Shown here: in pieces, positions 20,652 through 29,446 of the stretch
How positions within the stretch are numbered: position 1 is the stretch's first letter
Layout: the number at the start of each line of letters is the position of its first letter
The notes under the pieces: model-generated
What the model saw: the letters and a program-made list of their open reading frames with translations, nothing else
What the model was told of the DNA's origin: nothing
The model's database searches: none
NCBI GenBank assembly: GCA_002720745.1
Contig: PBJO01000007.1
Span: forward strand, 171,781 to 235,780
DNA from: Balneola sp.
GTDB taxonomy: Bacteria > Bacteroidota > Rhodothermia > Balneolales > Balneolaceae
Direction: 5' to 3'
DNA length: 64,000 nucleotides
Translations under genes and position numbers: made by a program

Positions 20652-20653
20652 TT

Positions 20654-21937
20654 ATGATTAAAGCGAATATCAGTAGAGCAAGAAAGTTTTTAACGGATCA
20701 GGAGTATATTCATGCGCATAGCCTTGCAAAAAAAGGACTAAATGATCTACGCCAAAGAACAGGTCTGGGATCTGAGCGGTTAGGCTGGCGTGATTTATTA
20801 GAAAAACCAAACTTAGATCTATTAGCTCAACTAACGCAATTAGGAAAAAAAATACATGATTCAGTAGATGTATTCATTGTTTGTGGTATAGGTGGATCTT
20901 ATTTAGGGGCCAAGGCTGTTATCGATGCTTTAAAACCTCCTTTTACGCCTAATGGCCCAGAAATTTTGTTTGCAGGCCATCATATGAGCGGAGCATATTT
21001 AAAGGATTTATTACTATATCTAAAGACATCTAAAGCGGATGGTTCGAGAAAAAGTGTAGTCCTAAATGTCATCTCTAAATCAGGAAATACGCTTGAAACA
21101 GCATTATCATTTCGGGTACTCAGAAAGTTTATTCATGAAGAATTTGACGATGCCGTAGAACGAATTATTTGTACAACGAGTGAACAGGACGGGGTACTGA
21201 ATGAAGTTATTGAAAAGGAAGGTTATCAAAAATTTATTATTCCATCCGATGTTGGCGGAAGATTTTCAGTTTTGACATCTGTTGGACTACTACCCATAGC
21301 AGTAGCTGGAATTTCGATTGAGGAGTTATTTGAGGGAGCGGTAAGTAATTATAAATTACTGGAAGAAAACGCAGATGTAGTATTGGAATATGCCGCACTT
21401 AGAAATGCACTTCATAGTAAGGGTATCACTATTGATATTTTTGCTTCTTTTGAGCCTGAATTACTTTCATTTGGGAGATGGATACAGCAATTATTAGGAG
21501 AGAGTGAAGGGAAAGATGGAAAAGGTATTTTCCCAGCTGTAGCTGGATTTTCAACTGATTTACATAGTTTGGGCCAATTTATTCAGGATGGTACGCGGTC
21601 ATTACTTGAAACCTTTTTAGTTGTTGATCAAGTAGACACACAATTATCGGTTCCCTCTGGTTTTGATTTCGGAGACGGCTTAGAGTATTTGGAAGGAGAT
21701 TCTTTTCATTCTATAAATTCCAAAGCTGAGTTGGGTACCATTGAGGCTCATTGTGAAGGGCAAGTTCCTATTGTTACTATTCATATGCCAGAACTAACTG
21801 CTAAATCTATTGGTGCACTTATTTATTTTTATGAACTATTGACAAGTATCTTTGTCTATAGTTTAGGCATTAATCCATTTAACCAACCTGGGGTCGAAGA
21901 TTATAAAAAGGCTATGTATCGACTATTGGGTAACTAA
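20654..21937 (+). CDS. pgi: Glucose-6-phosphate isomerase
   Basis: Interconverts glucose 6-phosphate and fructose 6-phosphate. At 427 aa it belongs to the short bacterial form. Sugar-phosphate-binding motifs are visible: GIGGSYLGAKAVIDAL, VISKSGNTLET, GGRFSVLTSVGLLPIA (Pgi signature), LLGESEGKDGKG, and the C-terminal GVEDYKKAMY with the catalytic lysine. ATG at 20654, two bases after the pfkA stop, with TAGTT spacing that suggests coupled translation. Confidence 0.97.
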   Translation: MIKANISRARKFLTDQEYIHAHSLAKKGLNDLRQRTGLGSERLGWRDLLEKPNLDLLAQLTQLGKKIHDSVDVFIVCGIGGSYLGAKAVIDALKPPFTPNGPEILFAGHHMSGAYLKDLLLYLKTSKADGSRKSVVLNVISKSGNTLETALSFRVLRKFIHEEFDDAVERIICTTSEQDGVLNEVIEKEGYQKFIIPSDVGGRFSVLTSVGLLPIAVAGISIEELFEGAVSNYKLLEENADVVLEYAALRNALHSKGITIDIFASFEPELLSFGRWIQQLLGESEGKDGKGIFPAVAGFSTDLHSLGQFIQDGTRSLLETFLVVDQVDTQLSVPSGFDFGDGLEYLEGDSFHSINSKAELGTIEAHCEGQVPIVTIHMPELTAKSIGALIYFYELLTSIFVYSLGINPFNQPGVEDYKKAMYRLLGN

Positions 21938-21948
21938 TCAATCAATAA

Positions 21949-22584
21949 GTGTCAGAAAAAAAGAAACAACAATATATCGCCATTGCTGGAAATATAGGCG
22001 CAGGTAAATCATCACTGACTGGTTTATTGGCTCAACATTTTGATTGGGAAGCTTTCTATGAATCAGTGGATGATAATCCGTACCTCGCAGATTTTTATGA
22101 AGATATGCTACGGTGGAGTTTTAATCTGCAGATTTACTTTTTATCAAGTCGTTTTCGGCATCAAAAAGATATGCTTCAAAAAGAAATTAGTCTTATTCAA
22201 GATAGAACTATTTACGAGGATGTGGAGATTTTTGCTAAGAACCTACATCAGATGAGTTTGATGAGTGATCGAGATTTTGATAATTATGAAGCTCTTTTTC
22301 ATGAAATGAGTTATTACTTACGGCCACCAGATTTGTTAGTTTATTTGAGAGCACAAGTACCCACCCTTGTCCGGCAGATTCAGCAAAGGGGGCGGGAGTA
22401 TGAGAATTCTATTCGAATTGACTACTTGGAGAGATTAAATAATTTATATGAAGAATGGATTACTAGATATCCGTATGAAAAATTAATTATTGACACTGAT
22501 GACTTAGATTTCGTGAATAATAAAGAAGATTTAGGAAGTATTATAGGCCTAATTGAACAGAGATTGTACGGTCTATTTAATTGA
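21949..22584 (+). CDS. Deoxynucleoside kinase (dAdo/dGuo kinase family)
   Basis: A 211-residue purine-type deoxynucleoside kinase, a nucleotide salvage enzyme. The P-loop GNIGAGKSS is at residues 14-22, the DRTIYEDVEIFAKNL segment carries the DRS-like substrate and catalytic motif, and YLRAQVPTLVRQIQQRGREYE holds the lid arginines. Start is GTG at 21949-21951. Substrate preference (dA, dG or dC) is not readable from motifs alone. It follows pgi by 11 bases and probably belongs to the same transcript. Confidence 0.88.
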   Translation: MSEKKKQQYIAIAGNIGAGKSSLTGLLAQHFDWEAFYESVDDNPYLADFYEDMLRWSFNLQIYFLSSRFRHQKDMLQKEISLIQDRTIYEDVEIFAKNLHQMSLMSDRDFDNYEALFHEMSYYLRPPDLLVYLRAQVPTLVRQIQQRGREYENSIRIDYLERLNNLYEEWITRYPYEKLIIDTDDLDFVNNKEDLGSIIGLIEQRLYGLFN

Positions 22585-22635
22585 TTGTACCCCATATCTA
22601 ATATCCTTATCTTACGAAGATTATATTATTTAGCT

Positions 22636-23133
22636 ATGTTGAATCTAAAGACCTATCAAATACCTTTATCCAAGAGTAATTGGACACTTACAATTCCGCA
22701 GGATTTTTTGGAAAGTGAAAAGATAGTTTTGCTAAAAGGTATTTTAAGCTTAGATATTAACAGAAGTGATCACATGATTCACATCAAATCTATGGTAACA
22801 TCATCCCTAGAATTGCAATGTGATCGCTCATTAGATACTTATATATATGAGTCACAATGTAATCTTGAGATTATATACAAAGAAGGTCTTAAAGAAGAAA
22901 AAATTGATCTGCATTCATCAATAAAAAAATTAGAAAAACATCAACAAATTATTGAGTTTGATCAAGAGGTACGTGATATGTTACTGTTATCATTGCCAAT
23001 CAAACGAATTCATCCGAGATACTTGGATGATTACGGTAATCCAAAAGAGTTATTGAATGTACAATTTGGTACTAATAATACTGAAAACTCGATTGATCCA
23101 AGATGGTATGCCTTAAAAAACATAAAAAATTAA
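22636..23133 (+). CDS. YceD/DUF177 family protein
   Basis: Preceding rpmF-plsX, this 165-residue protein sits exactly where YceD (DUF177) is found in many bacteria. It has the family's character: an N-terminal LNLKTYQIPL-like strand, a central segment with cysteine-containing ELQCDRS (the Cx12-20 region of DUF177) and an acidic C-terminal part with LLLSLPIKRIHP, where PI.P/LCp is typical. Function in family: associated with ribosomal protein L32 and 23S rRNA accumulation in some organisms. ATG 22636 is chosen; a TTG at 22585 directly after the kinase stop would add 17 residues without family support. Confidence 0.75.
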   Translation: MLNLKTYQIPLSKSNWTLTIPQDFLESEKIVLLKGILSLDINRSDHMIHIKSMVTSSLELQCDRSLDTYIYESQCNLEIIYKEGLKEEKIDLHSSIKKLEKHQQIIEFDQEVRDMLLLSLPIKRIHPRYLDDYGNPKELLNVQFGTNNTENSIDPRWYALKNIKN

Positions 23134-23150
23134 TTTAACAATCTACTAGA

Positions 23151-23330
23151 ATGGCACATCCAAAAAGAAAAATTTCCAAAGCAAGAAGAGATAAACGAAG
23201 AGCGCATCAAGCAATCTCCGAAGTCACTTTGGCAAAATGTTCTAATTGTGGGGCATTTCATAAGTATCACAATGCTTGTCCAGAGTGTGGTTACTATCGA
23301 GGAAGACAAGTTATTAGTATAAATAACTGA
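23151..23330 (+). CDS. rpmF: 50S ribosomal protein L32
   Basis: A 59-residue protein too short for many gene finders. It begins MAHPKRKISKARRDKRRAHQ, the hallmark N-terminus of L32, and has four cysteines in CSNCG and CPECG (C30, C33, C43, C46), forming the zinc ribbon of the C+ version of L32. It is preceded by yceD and followed ten bases later by plsX, the standard arrangement. No Shine-Dalgarno is evident before its ATG. Confidence 0.97.
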   Translation: MAHPKRKISKARRDKRRAHQAISEVTLAKCSNCGAFHKYHNACPECGYYRGRQVISINN

Positions 23331-23340
23331 GATCTTAATT

Positions 23341-24324
23341 ATGATTATAGCTGTAGATGCGGCTGGAGGAGATCATTACCCTAAAAACCCTATACTGGGT
23401 GCCTTAGAGGCAATAAAAGAATTTGATAATCTTACAATATTGCTCGTTGGACCAGAAAAATTAGTTCAAAGTGAACTAAGCCAACATTATTATGAGCAAT
23501 CTAGAATACAGATTTTAGATGCACCTGAGGTGGTAGATATGACCGATTCTGCGTCTTCAGCTCTTAAACAGAAGCCAAACTCTTCTATTGCAAAGGGCAT
23601 TGCGTTACACAAACAGGGTCATTGTCATGGATTTGTTAGTGCTGGTAATACAGGCGTGCTCTTAGCGGCTTCTATGTTTATTTTGGGTAAATTGGAAGGC
23701 ATATCACGTCCTACAATTGCCACTTATTATCCCTCTCTAGAGGGTTTCAGACTGATTATTGATGCAGGGGCAAATCTAGAAATAAAGCCAGAGATGGCTC
23801 TTCAATTTGCATTAATGGGACAAGTATATGCTAAAGAAATTATGGGAATTGAACAACCAAGAGTTGGATTGCTAAATGTAGGTGAAGAAGAAGGTAAAGG
23901 AACAGAGTTACTCAATGAGATATATGTAATGCTTCAGCAAATTCCCTCATTTATAGGTAATGTTGAAGGTAGAGATATTCTTGTTCCAAAAGCGGATATA
24001 TATATCACTGACGGTTTTATGGGTAACGTGGTTCTTAAATTAGGTGAATCTCTTCCAGGTATTCTGAAAACGCTTGTTTGGCAGAAAATCAAGCAAACCT
24101 CAAGTACTCCTGAAATGCTGCGTTTTGTTCAACAGATATTCTCTGAAGCATTAGCTCCCTTTGATTATGAACGTGTGGGGGGGTTGCCATTCTTAGGGGT
24201 TAATGGAACGAGTGTTGTTGGGCATGGAGGTAGTAGTCCAACGGCAATAAAAAATATGATTAAGGTAGCCATAGATTGTGTTGAGCATTCAATCAATGAT
24301 AAAATAATTGCTTCAATAATTTAA
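23341..24324 (+). CDS. plsX: Phosphate acyltransferase PlsX
   Basis: Makes acyl-phosphate from acyl-ACP, feeding phospholipid synthesis (327 aa). The N-terminal DAAGGDHYPKNPILGALEA matches the DAMGGDxxP signature, FVSAGNTGVLLAAS and RPTIATYYP follow, and the C-terminal GHGGSSPTAIKNMI is typical. It links the L32 gene to the fatty-acid cluster, as in many bacteria. ATG start. Confidence 0.96.
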   Translation: MIIAVDAAGGDHYPKNPILGALEAIKEFDNLTILLVGPEKLVQSELSQHYYEQSRIQILDAPEVVDMTDSASSALKQKPNSSIAKGIALHKQGHCHGFVSAGNTGVLLAASMFILGKLEGISRPTIATYYPSLEGFRLIIDAGANLEIKPEMALQFALMGQVYAKEIMGIEQPRVGLLNVGEEEGKGTELLNEIYVMLQQIPSFIGNVEGRDILVPKADIYITDGFMGNVVLKLGESLPGILKTLVWQKIKQTSSTPEMLRFVQQIFSEALAPFDYERVGGLPFLGVNGTSVVGHGGSSPTAIKNMIKVAIDCVEHSINDKIIASII

Positions 24325-24335
24325 CTATATCCTTA

Positions 24336-25325
24336 ATGGAACAAACTAGAGCTACAATTACATCAGTTGGACATTATCTACCTGATGATCGTTTAACCAA
24401 TCATGATTTAGAGAAGCTTGTAGATACAAATGATGAGTGGATTCGAACTAGAACAGGTATTATTGAGCGAAGAATATTAAAAGATCCTGAAAAAGCGACG
24501 TCATACATGGCGGCAAATGCAGCAAATGAGGCCTTAGAATTTACAGGTCTTACACCAGATCAAATAGATGTAATCATTGTGGCTACAGTAACACCAGATT
24601 ATATTTTTCCGTCTACTGCTTGCTTAGTTCAAGAAGCAATCGGGGCCACAAATGCCTTGAGTTTTGATCTTTCAGCGGCATGTTCTGGTTTTATCTATGC
24701 TTTAACTACTGGAGCTTCATTTATTGAAAGTGGGCGTTATAAAAATGTTTTGGTCATTGGGGCTGATAAAATGTCATCAATTGTAGATTATACAGATCGA
24801 ACCACTTGCATACTTTTTGGGGATGGTGCAGGTGCTGTTTTATTACAACCTTCGATTGATGGAACGGGAATTATTGATTCCATACATTACAGCGAAGGCG
24901 ATACTTATTGTCATCTAGTTCAAAAGGGGGGAGGTAGTCGACATCCTGCGTCTCTAGAAACTGTTGCCAAACACATGCACTTTATAAAGCAAGATGGTAA
25001 AGCGGTGTTCAAAAAAGCCACTGTAGGAATGGCGGATGTGTCAGCAGAAATAATGGAACGTAATAATTTACAACCCGAAGATATTTCTTGGCTTGTTCCG
25101 CATCAGGCGAATTTGCGTATTATTGATGCAACGGCTCGCAGAATGGGTTTAGGAATGGACAAAGTTATGATTAACATAGAACGTTATGGTAACACAACTG
25201 GAGCTACGATTCCTCTTTGTTTGTACGATTGGAAAGATCAAATGAAGAATGGTGAATCGATTATTTTAACCGCTTTTGGTGGAGGATTTACCTGGGGTGC
25301 TGTATATTTAAGCTGGGGAGGTTGA
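24336..25325 (+). CDS. fabH: Beta-ketoacyl-ACP synthase III
   Basis: Condenses acetyl-CoA with malonyl-ACP to start fatty-acid elongation (329 aa). The Cys-His-Asn triad is visible: C116 in LSAACSGFIY, H in WLVPHQANLRI and N in RYGNTTGATIP. N-terminal DEWIRTRTGI is the family hallmark. ATG start 11 bases after plsX. Its TGA stop overlaps a TTG at the beginning of fabD. Confidence 0.97.
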   Translation: MEQTRATITSVGHYLPDDRLTNHDLEKLVDTNDEWIRTRTGIIERRILKDPEKATSYMAANAANEALEFTGLTPDQIDVIIVATVTPDYIFPSTACLVQEAIGATNALSFDLSAACSGFIYALTTGASFIESGRYKNVLVIGADKMSSIVDYTDRTTCILFGDGAGAVLLQPSIDGTGIIDSIHYSEGDTYCHLVQKGGGSRHPASLETVAKHMHFIKQDGKAVFKKATVGMADVSAEIMERNNLQPEDISWLVPHQANLRIIDATARRMGLGMDKVMINIERYGNTTGATIPLCLYDWKDQMKNGESIILTAFGGGFTWGAVYLSWGG

Positions 25326-25327
25326 TA

Positions 25328-26212
25328 TTGAAGGCAATTGTTTTCCCTGGACAAGGCTCTCAATATGTGGGAATGGCATCCGAATGGTATCATGCTGAAC
25401 CAGCAGTCAAAAAATTTGTTGATCAAGCTGATGAAATACTAGGTTTTTCATTATCAAATATTATGTTTGAAGGGCCTGAAGAAAGTTTAAACCAAACTAA
25501 ATATACGCAGCCAGCACTTTATGTGCACTCTATGGCTCTATATCAGACTATTAAGATAATACCGGATTGTGTAGCCGGACACTCTCTAGGTGAATTTTCT
25601 GCATTAACTGCAGCAGGAGTTTTTTCATTTGAAGAGGGCTTAAAATTAGTTCAACTTCGTGGTCAATTAATGCAAGATGCAGGAAACCAAAGCAGTGGTG
25701 CAATGGGTGCTGTAATTGGGCTTGAAGACGATATTGTAACTCAGATTTGCAAAAAAATTTCAGAAGAATCAAATGAAACGGTATTGCCAGCGAATTTTAA
25801 TTCAAAAGGACAAATTGTTATATCTGGGCATTCAAATGCAGTTATTTTGGCATTAAAATCATTTAAAACGATCGGTGCAAAGATGGCATTACCCCTAGCT
25901 GTAAGTGGTGCTTTTCATTCACCTTTGATGCAATCAGCATATGATGAATTCAAACTTGGTCTTGAAAAAGTTTCATTTTCTGATGCGAATATACCAGTTT
26001 ACTCAAATGTAAATGCTAAACCATATAAGTCAGCTAAAAAACTAAAAAACAATATTTTACAACAAATATTAAAGCCGGTTTTATGGACTCAGACTATAGA
26101 GCATATGGTTTCTGATGGGGTCAAAGAAGTAGTTGAGCTAGGACCAGGTAAGGTACTTCAGGGGTTAGTAAAACGAATAGACAGTTCTTTACAATTAAGT
26201 GGAATACAATAA
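25328..26212 (+). CDS. fabD: Malonyl-CoA:ACP transacylase
   Basis: Transfers malonyl from CoA to ACP. Key motifs are FPGQGSQYVGM, the active-site serine in VAGHSLGEFSAL, RGQLMQDA with the arginine contacting malonate, and the catalytic His in SGAFHSPLM. Length 294 aa is usual. There is no ATG at the N-terminus; TTG 25328 gives MKAIVFPGQGSQ, matching family starts, while TTG 25322, overlapping the fabH stop, would add two residues. Confidence 0.96.
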   Translation: MKAIVFPGQGSQYVGMASEWYHAEPAVKKFVDQADEILGFSLSNIMFEGPEESLNQTKYTQPALYVHSMALYQTIKIIPDCVAGHSLGEFSALTAAGVFSFEEGLKLVQLRGQLMQDAGNQSSGAMGAVIGLEDDIVTQICKKISEESNETVLPANFNSKGQIVISGHSNAVILALKSFKTIGAKMALPLAVSGAFHSPLMQSAYDEFKLGLEKVSFSDANIPVYSNVNAKPYKSAKKLKNNILQQILKPVLWTQTIEHMVSDGVKEVVELGPGKVLQGLVKRIDSSLQLSGIQ

Positions 26213-26213
26213 T

Positions 26214-26972
26214 ATGTCAGAATATAATTTAGATCTAACAGGAAAAATTGCTCTTATTACAGGGGGTAGCCGAGGTATTGGAAAAGCTATAGCGTTAGCC
26301 TTTTCTACCAAAGGAGCTAGCGTTGCTATTACCTATGCCAACTCTTCTAGCTCAGCTGAGCAAGTAACGGAAGAAATAAATAAACTTGGTTGTGGTGCAA
26401 TCTCTATAAAGGCTAATTCATCAGATTATAACAGAGCTAATGAAGTAATTGATGAAGTTGTTCAAAAATGGGGTAAAATAGATATACTTGTAAATAATGC
26501 TGGTATTACAAGGGATGGACTCATACTTAGAATGTCCGAAGACCAATGGGATCAAGTTATTGAGACAAACTTAAAAGGAATATTTAATTATTCAAAAGCA
26601 GTGGCTAGAACTATGATGAAAAATCGCGGAGGTTCTATTATAAATATTGGCTCTATTGTAGGATTGACTGGGAATGCAGGTCAAAGTAATTATGCCGCTT
26701 CTAAAGCTGGTTTGATAGGGTTCACTAAATCATATGCCAAGGAATTAGCTTCTAGAAATATTCGAGCTAATATAGTTGCACCCGGATATATACTTACAGA
26801 CATGACGAACATACTTGATGAAAAGGTATTGGAAGATATTAAAGAAGCAACACCATTAGCTCGAGCTGGTAATGTTGAGGAAGTAGCGGCGGCGTGTTTG
26901 TTCCTTGCTTCCGACTTAAGTAGCTATATAACAGGCGAAGTTATACGAGTTGACGGCGGTATGGCCATTTAG
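26214..26972 (+). CDS. fabG: 3-oxoacyl-ACP reductase
   Basis: NADPH-dependent short-chain reductase of fatty-acid elongation (252 aa). Cofactor loop ITGGSRGIGKAIA, the NNAG motif, the catalytic Ser in NIGSIVGLTG, the YAASKAG Tyr-Lys pair, and the end EVIRVDGGMAI are all present. ATG 26214 is one base after the fabD stop. A GTG at 26199 would add five residues and overlap fabD. Confidence 0.96.
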   Translation: MSEYNLDLTGKIALITGGSRGIGKAIALAFSTKGASVAITYANSSSSAEQVTEEINKLGCGAISIKANSSDYNRANEVIDEVVQKWGKIDILVNNAGITRDGLILRMSEDQWDQVIETNLKGIFNYSKAVARTMMKNRGGSIINIGSIVGLTGNAGQSNYAASKAGLIGFTKSYAKELASRNIRANIVAPGYILTDMTNILDEKVLEDIKEATPLARAGNVEEVAAACLFLASDLSSYITGEVIRVDGGMAI

Positions 26973-27063
26973 ATGGCTATCTTAAAAGCTATTTGCGTGC
27001 AAGATATTATTAAGTTTCTTAAATTATTAAACTACTAATTACCATTAAAATAAAGGACTCATT

Positions 27064-27303
27064 ATGTCACAAGATGTAGAATCAAAAGTAAAAGAAATCA
27101 TTATCGATAAATTAGGTGTAGATGAATCAGAAGTTGTTGCTGATGCAAATTTCACCAATGATTTAGGTGCAGATTCTTTAGATACTGTAGAATTAATCAT
27201 GGAATTTGAAAAAGATTTCGATCTTAGTATTCCCGATGAGGATGCTGAAAGCATTGCTACAGTTGGTGATGCGATTAAATATATTCAAAAAAAACTCACT
27301 TAA
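27064..27303 (+). CDS. acpP: Acyl carrier protein
   Basis: Small acidic carrier (79 aa) on which fatty acids are built. The phosphopantetheine attachment serine is S38 in [12 protein letters not shown]. One of the few genes here with a visible ribosome binding site: AAGGA at 27053-27057, six bases before the ATG. The 91 bases between fabG and acpP are the longest gap in the fatty-acid run and may hold an extra promoter, suiting the high ACP demand. Confidence 0.98.
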   Translation: MSQDVESKVKEIIIDKLGVDESEVVADANFTNDLGADSLDTVELIMEFEKDFDLSIPDEDAESIATVGDAIKYIQKKLT

Positions 27304-27317
27304 TATAATTCAATTAT

Positions 27318-28562
27318 ATGAGTTCACGACGAGTTGTAATTACAGGTATAGGCGCTCTTACCCCAGTTGGGAAGAGCGCTCCTGACTTTTGGAATGGGTT
27401 ACTCTCAGGTAAAAGTGGAGCAAAAAATGTTGATAGATTCGACACAACAGGTTTTGCAACGACTTTTGCTACACAGATTGATGATTATGATCCATTAAAG
27501 CATTTTGAAAAAAAAGAAGCTCGAAAGCTAGACTATGCCACTCAATATGCGTTAATTGCAACTGATGAAGCTATAATTGATTCTAAATTAAATTTAGATA
27601 AAATAGATAAAGACCGTGTAGGAGTTCATGTTGGTACAGGAATAGGAGGTATGAAAACTTTTTTCGATCAATCTGTTTCATTTTATGAGAGAGGACCGAA
27701 AGGAGTTTCACCTTTCTACATCCCTATGTCTATACCTGATATAATCTCAGGTCAAATCTCTATTAAATATGGGTTTAGGGGGCCTAACTTTTGCGCAGTT
27801 TCAGCCTGTGCAACAGGATCCCATAATATTGGTATTGCCTATGATATGATACGTTATGGACAATCAGATTATTCGATAACTGGAGGCACAGAATCTCCTG
27901 TAACAAAAATTGGAATATCTGGTTTCAATGCCATGAAGGCGATGAGTACCAGAAACGAGGATCCTGAGTCAGCTTCAAGACCCTTTGATATAGATAGAGA
28001 TGGATTTGTTCTTGGAGAAGGCTCCGGAATTATGGTACTTGAATCATTAGATTCTGCACTAAAGAGAGAGGCTAGAATATATGGTGAAGTTGCAGGTTAC
28101 GGATACTCTGCGGATGCTTATCATATTACCGCTCCAGACCCAGAAGGAAATGGGGTTATTTTAGCCATGAAAAACGCTTTAAAATCTGCTAAGATAAGAA
28201 CAGTTGATGTTGATCATATCAACATGCACGGTACATCTACACCACTCGGTGATATAGCCGAAACAAACTCCATCAAAAAAGTTTTTGGAGATCATGCGTA
28301 TAAAATGAATTTAAATTCAACGAAATCGATGACAGGACATACCCTAGGTGCTGCAGGTGCTATTGAGTCACTTGCGGTAATTTTAGCCCTTTATCACGGT
28401 ATTGTGCCTCCGACAATTAATTTATATAACCAAGACCCACAGTGTGACCTGAATTATACCGCAAATGCTCCGGTCGCCCGTGAGCTCGACTACGCGTTGA
28501 ACAATGCATTCGGTTTTGGTGGGCATAATTCGACTCTAGTTTTTAAGCGTTATGAAGGATAA
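27318..28562 (+). CDS. fabF: Beta-ketoacyl-ACP synthase II
   Basis: Elongating condensing enzyme (414 aa) of type II fatty-acid synthesis. Cys-His-His triad: Cys in SACATGSHNIG, His in NMHGTSTPLGD, His in STKSMTGHTLGAAGA. RVVITGIGALTPVG at the N-terminus and NNAFGFGGHNSTLVF at the end are typical. It follows acpP by 14 bases and precedes rnc by three, the classic acpP-fabF-rnc order. Confidence 0.97.
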   Translation: MSSRRVVITGIGALTPVGKSAPDFWNGLLSGKSGAKNVDRFDTTGFATTFATQIDDYDPLKHFEKKEARKLDYATQYALIATDEAIIDSKLNLDKIDKDRVGVHVGTGIGGMKTFFDQSVSFYERGPKGVSPFYIPMSIPDIISGQISIKYGFRGPNFCAVSACATGSHNIGIAYDMIRYGQSDYSITGGTESPVTKIGISGFNAMKAMSTRNEDPESASRPFDIDRDGFVLGEGSGIMVLESLDSALKREARIYGEVAGYGYSADAYHITAPDPEGNGVILAMKNALKSAKIRTVDVDHINMHGTSTPLGDIAETNSIKKVFGDHAYKMNLNSTKSMTGHTLGAAGAIESLAVILALYHGIVPPTINLYNQDPQCDLNYTANAPVARELDYALNNAFGFGGHNSTLVFKRYEG

Positions 28563-28565
28563 TAG

Positions 28566-29342
28566 ATGGGTTGGATGACTCGTTTTTTATTTAGTTTTGT
28601 TAAAAAGAAACGCTTTGACAGTACGTTATTTAAGAAAAAAGAAGTTGATCCAGAAGACAAAAGATTTGAAAAATTAAGCAATATCTTGGGATTTGCACCA
28701 ACCGATACCTCCTTATACCAAAAAGCATTACGACATCGTTCCTCTACAGCACTTGAAAAATACGAAAGCTATGATTCTTATGAACGATTAGAATTTCTTG
28801 GTGATGCAGTTTTAGATCTTATTTCTGCTGAACTTCTATTTCAAAAATATCCCGAAGAAGATGAAGGGTTTTTGACAAAAACCAGAGCTAAAATGGTAAG
28901 GGGTGAAACACTTTCTACTTTGTCGAAAAATCTAGGGATAGAATCCTTGTTAGAATTTACCGATGTAAAAGGTGGAGTAACTAAATCAAAAAGTATATTA
29001 GCTGATATTTTTGAATCAATGATAGCGGCTATTTATATCACTGAAGGTTACAAAGCTACATTTAAATTTGTTAGTAAAGTGTTCGAAGAACATCTTAACT
29101 TTGATGAGTTAACCCAGATGAATGATAATTTTAAAAGTGCATTATTAGAATATGCACAAGCCAATAAATTGAGCTTGCCTGAGTATCGAGTGATAGACGA
29201 AAAAGGTCCAGGTCATAATAGAACCTTTAAGGTTGAAGTTTCCATAGGAAAAGAAGTTTTTGGTAAAGGTACAGGAAAGAGCAAGAAAAAAGCCGAGCAG
29301 GAAGCAGCAAGAAATGCACTTCAGATCTTAGATGTACAATAA
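28566..29342 (+). CDS. rnc: Ribonuclease III
   Basis: Double-strand-specific endoribonuclease (258 aa) that processes rRNA and some mRNAs. The catalytic signature YERLEFLGDAVLDLISAEL and the downstream ADIFESMIAAIY are intact; the C-terminal dsRNA-binding domain spans about residues 180-256 (ALLEYAQANKL, then KSKKKAEQEAARNAL). An N-terminal basic extension of about 30 residues (VKKKRFDSTLFKKKE) precedes the catalytic domain. ATG 28566 lies just after the fabF stop. Confidence 0.96.
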   Translation: MGWMTRFLFSFVKKKRFDSTLFKKKEVDPEDKRFEKLSNILGFAPTDTSLYQKALRHRSSTALEKYESYDSYERLEFLGDAVLDLISAELLFQKYPEEDEGFLTKTRAKMVRGETLSTLSKNLGIESLLEFTDVKGGVTKSKSILADIFESMIAAIYITEGYKATFKFVSKVFEEHLNFDELTQMNDNFKSALLEYAQANKLSLPEYRVIDEKGPGHNRTFKVEVSIGKEVFGKGTGKSKKKAEQEAARNALQILDVQ

Positions 29343-29446
29343 ACATTTAGTTATATTCTATAATATGATGATAGTTCTGGGATTGAAGTATAGATTTGCA
29401 TTACCCATACTTTATCGTATATCCAAGAATCAATAGACAGACAAAG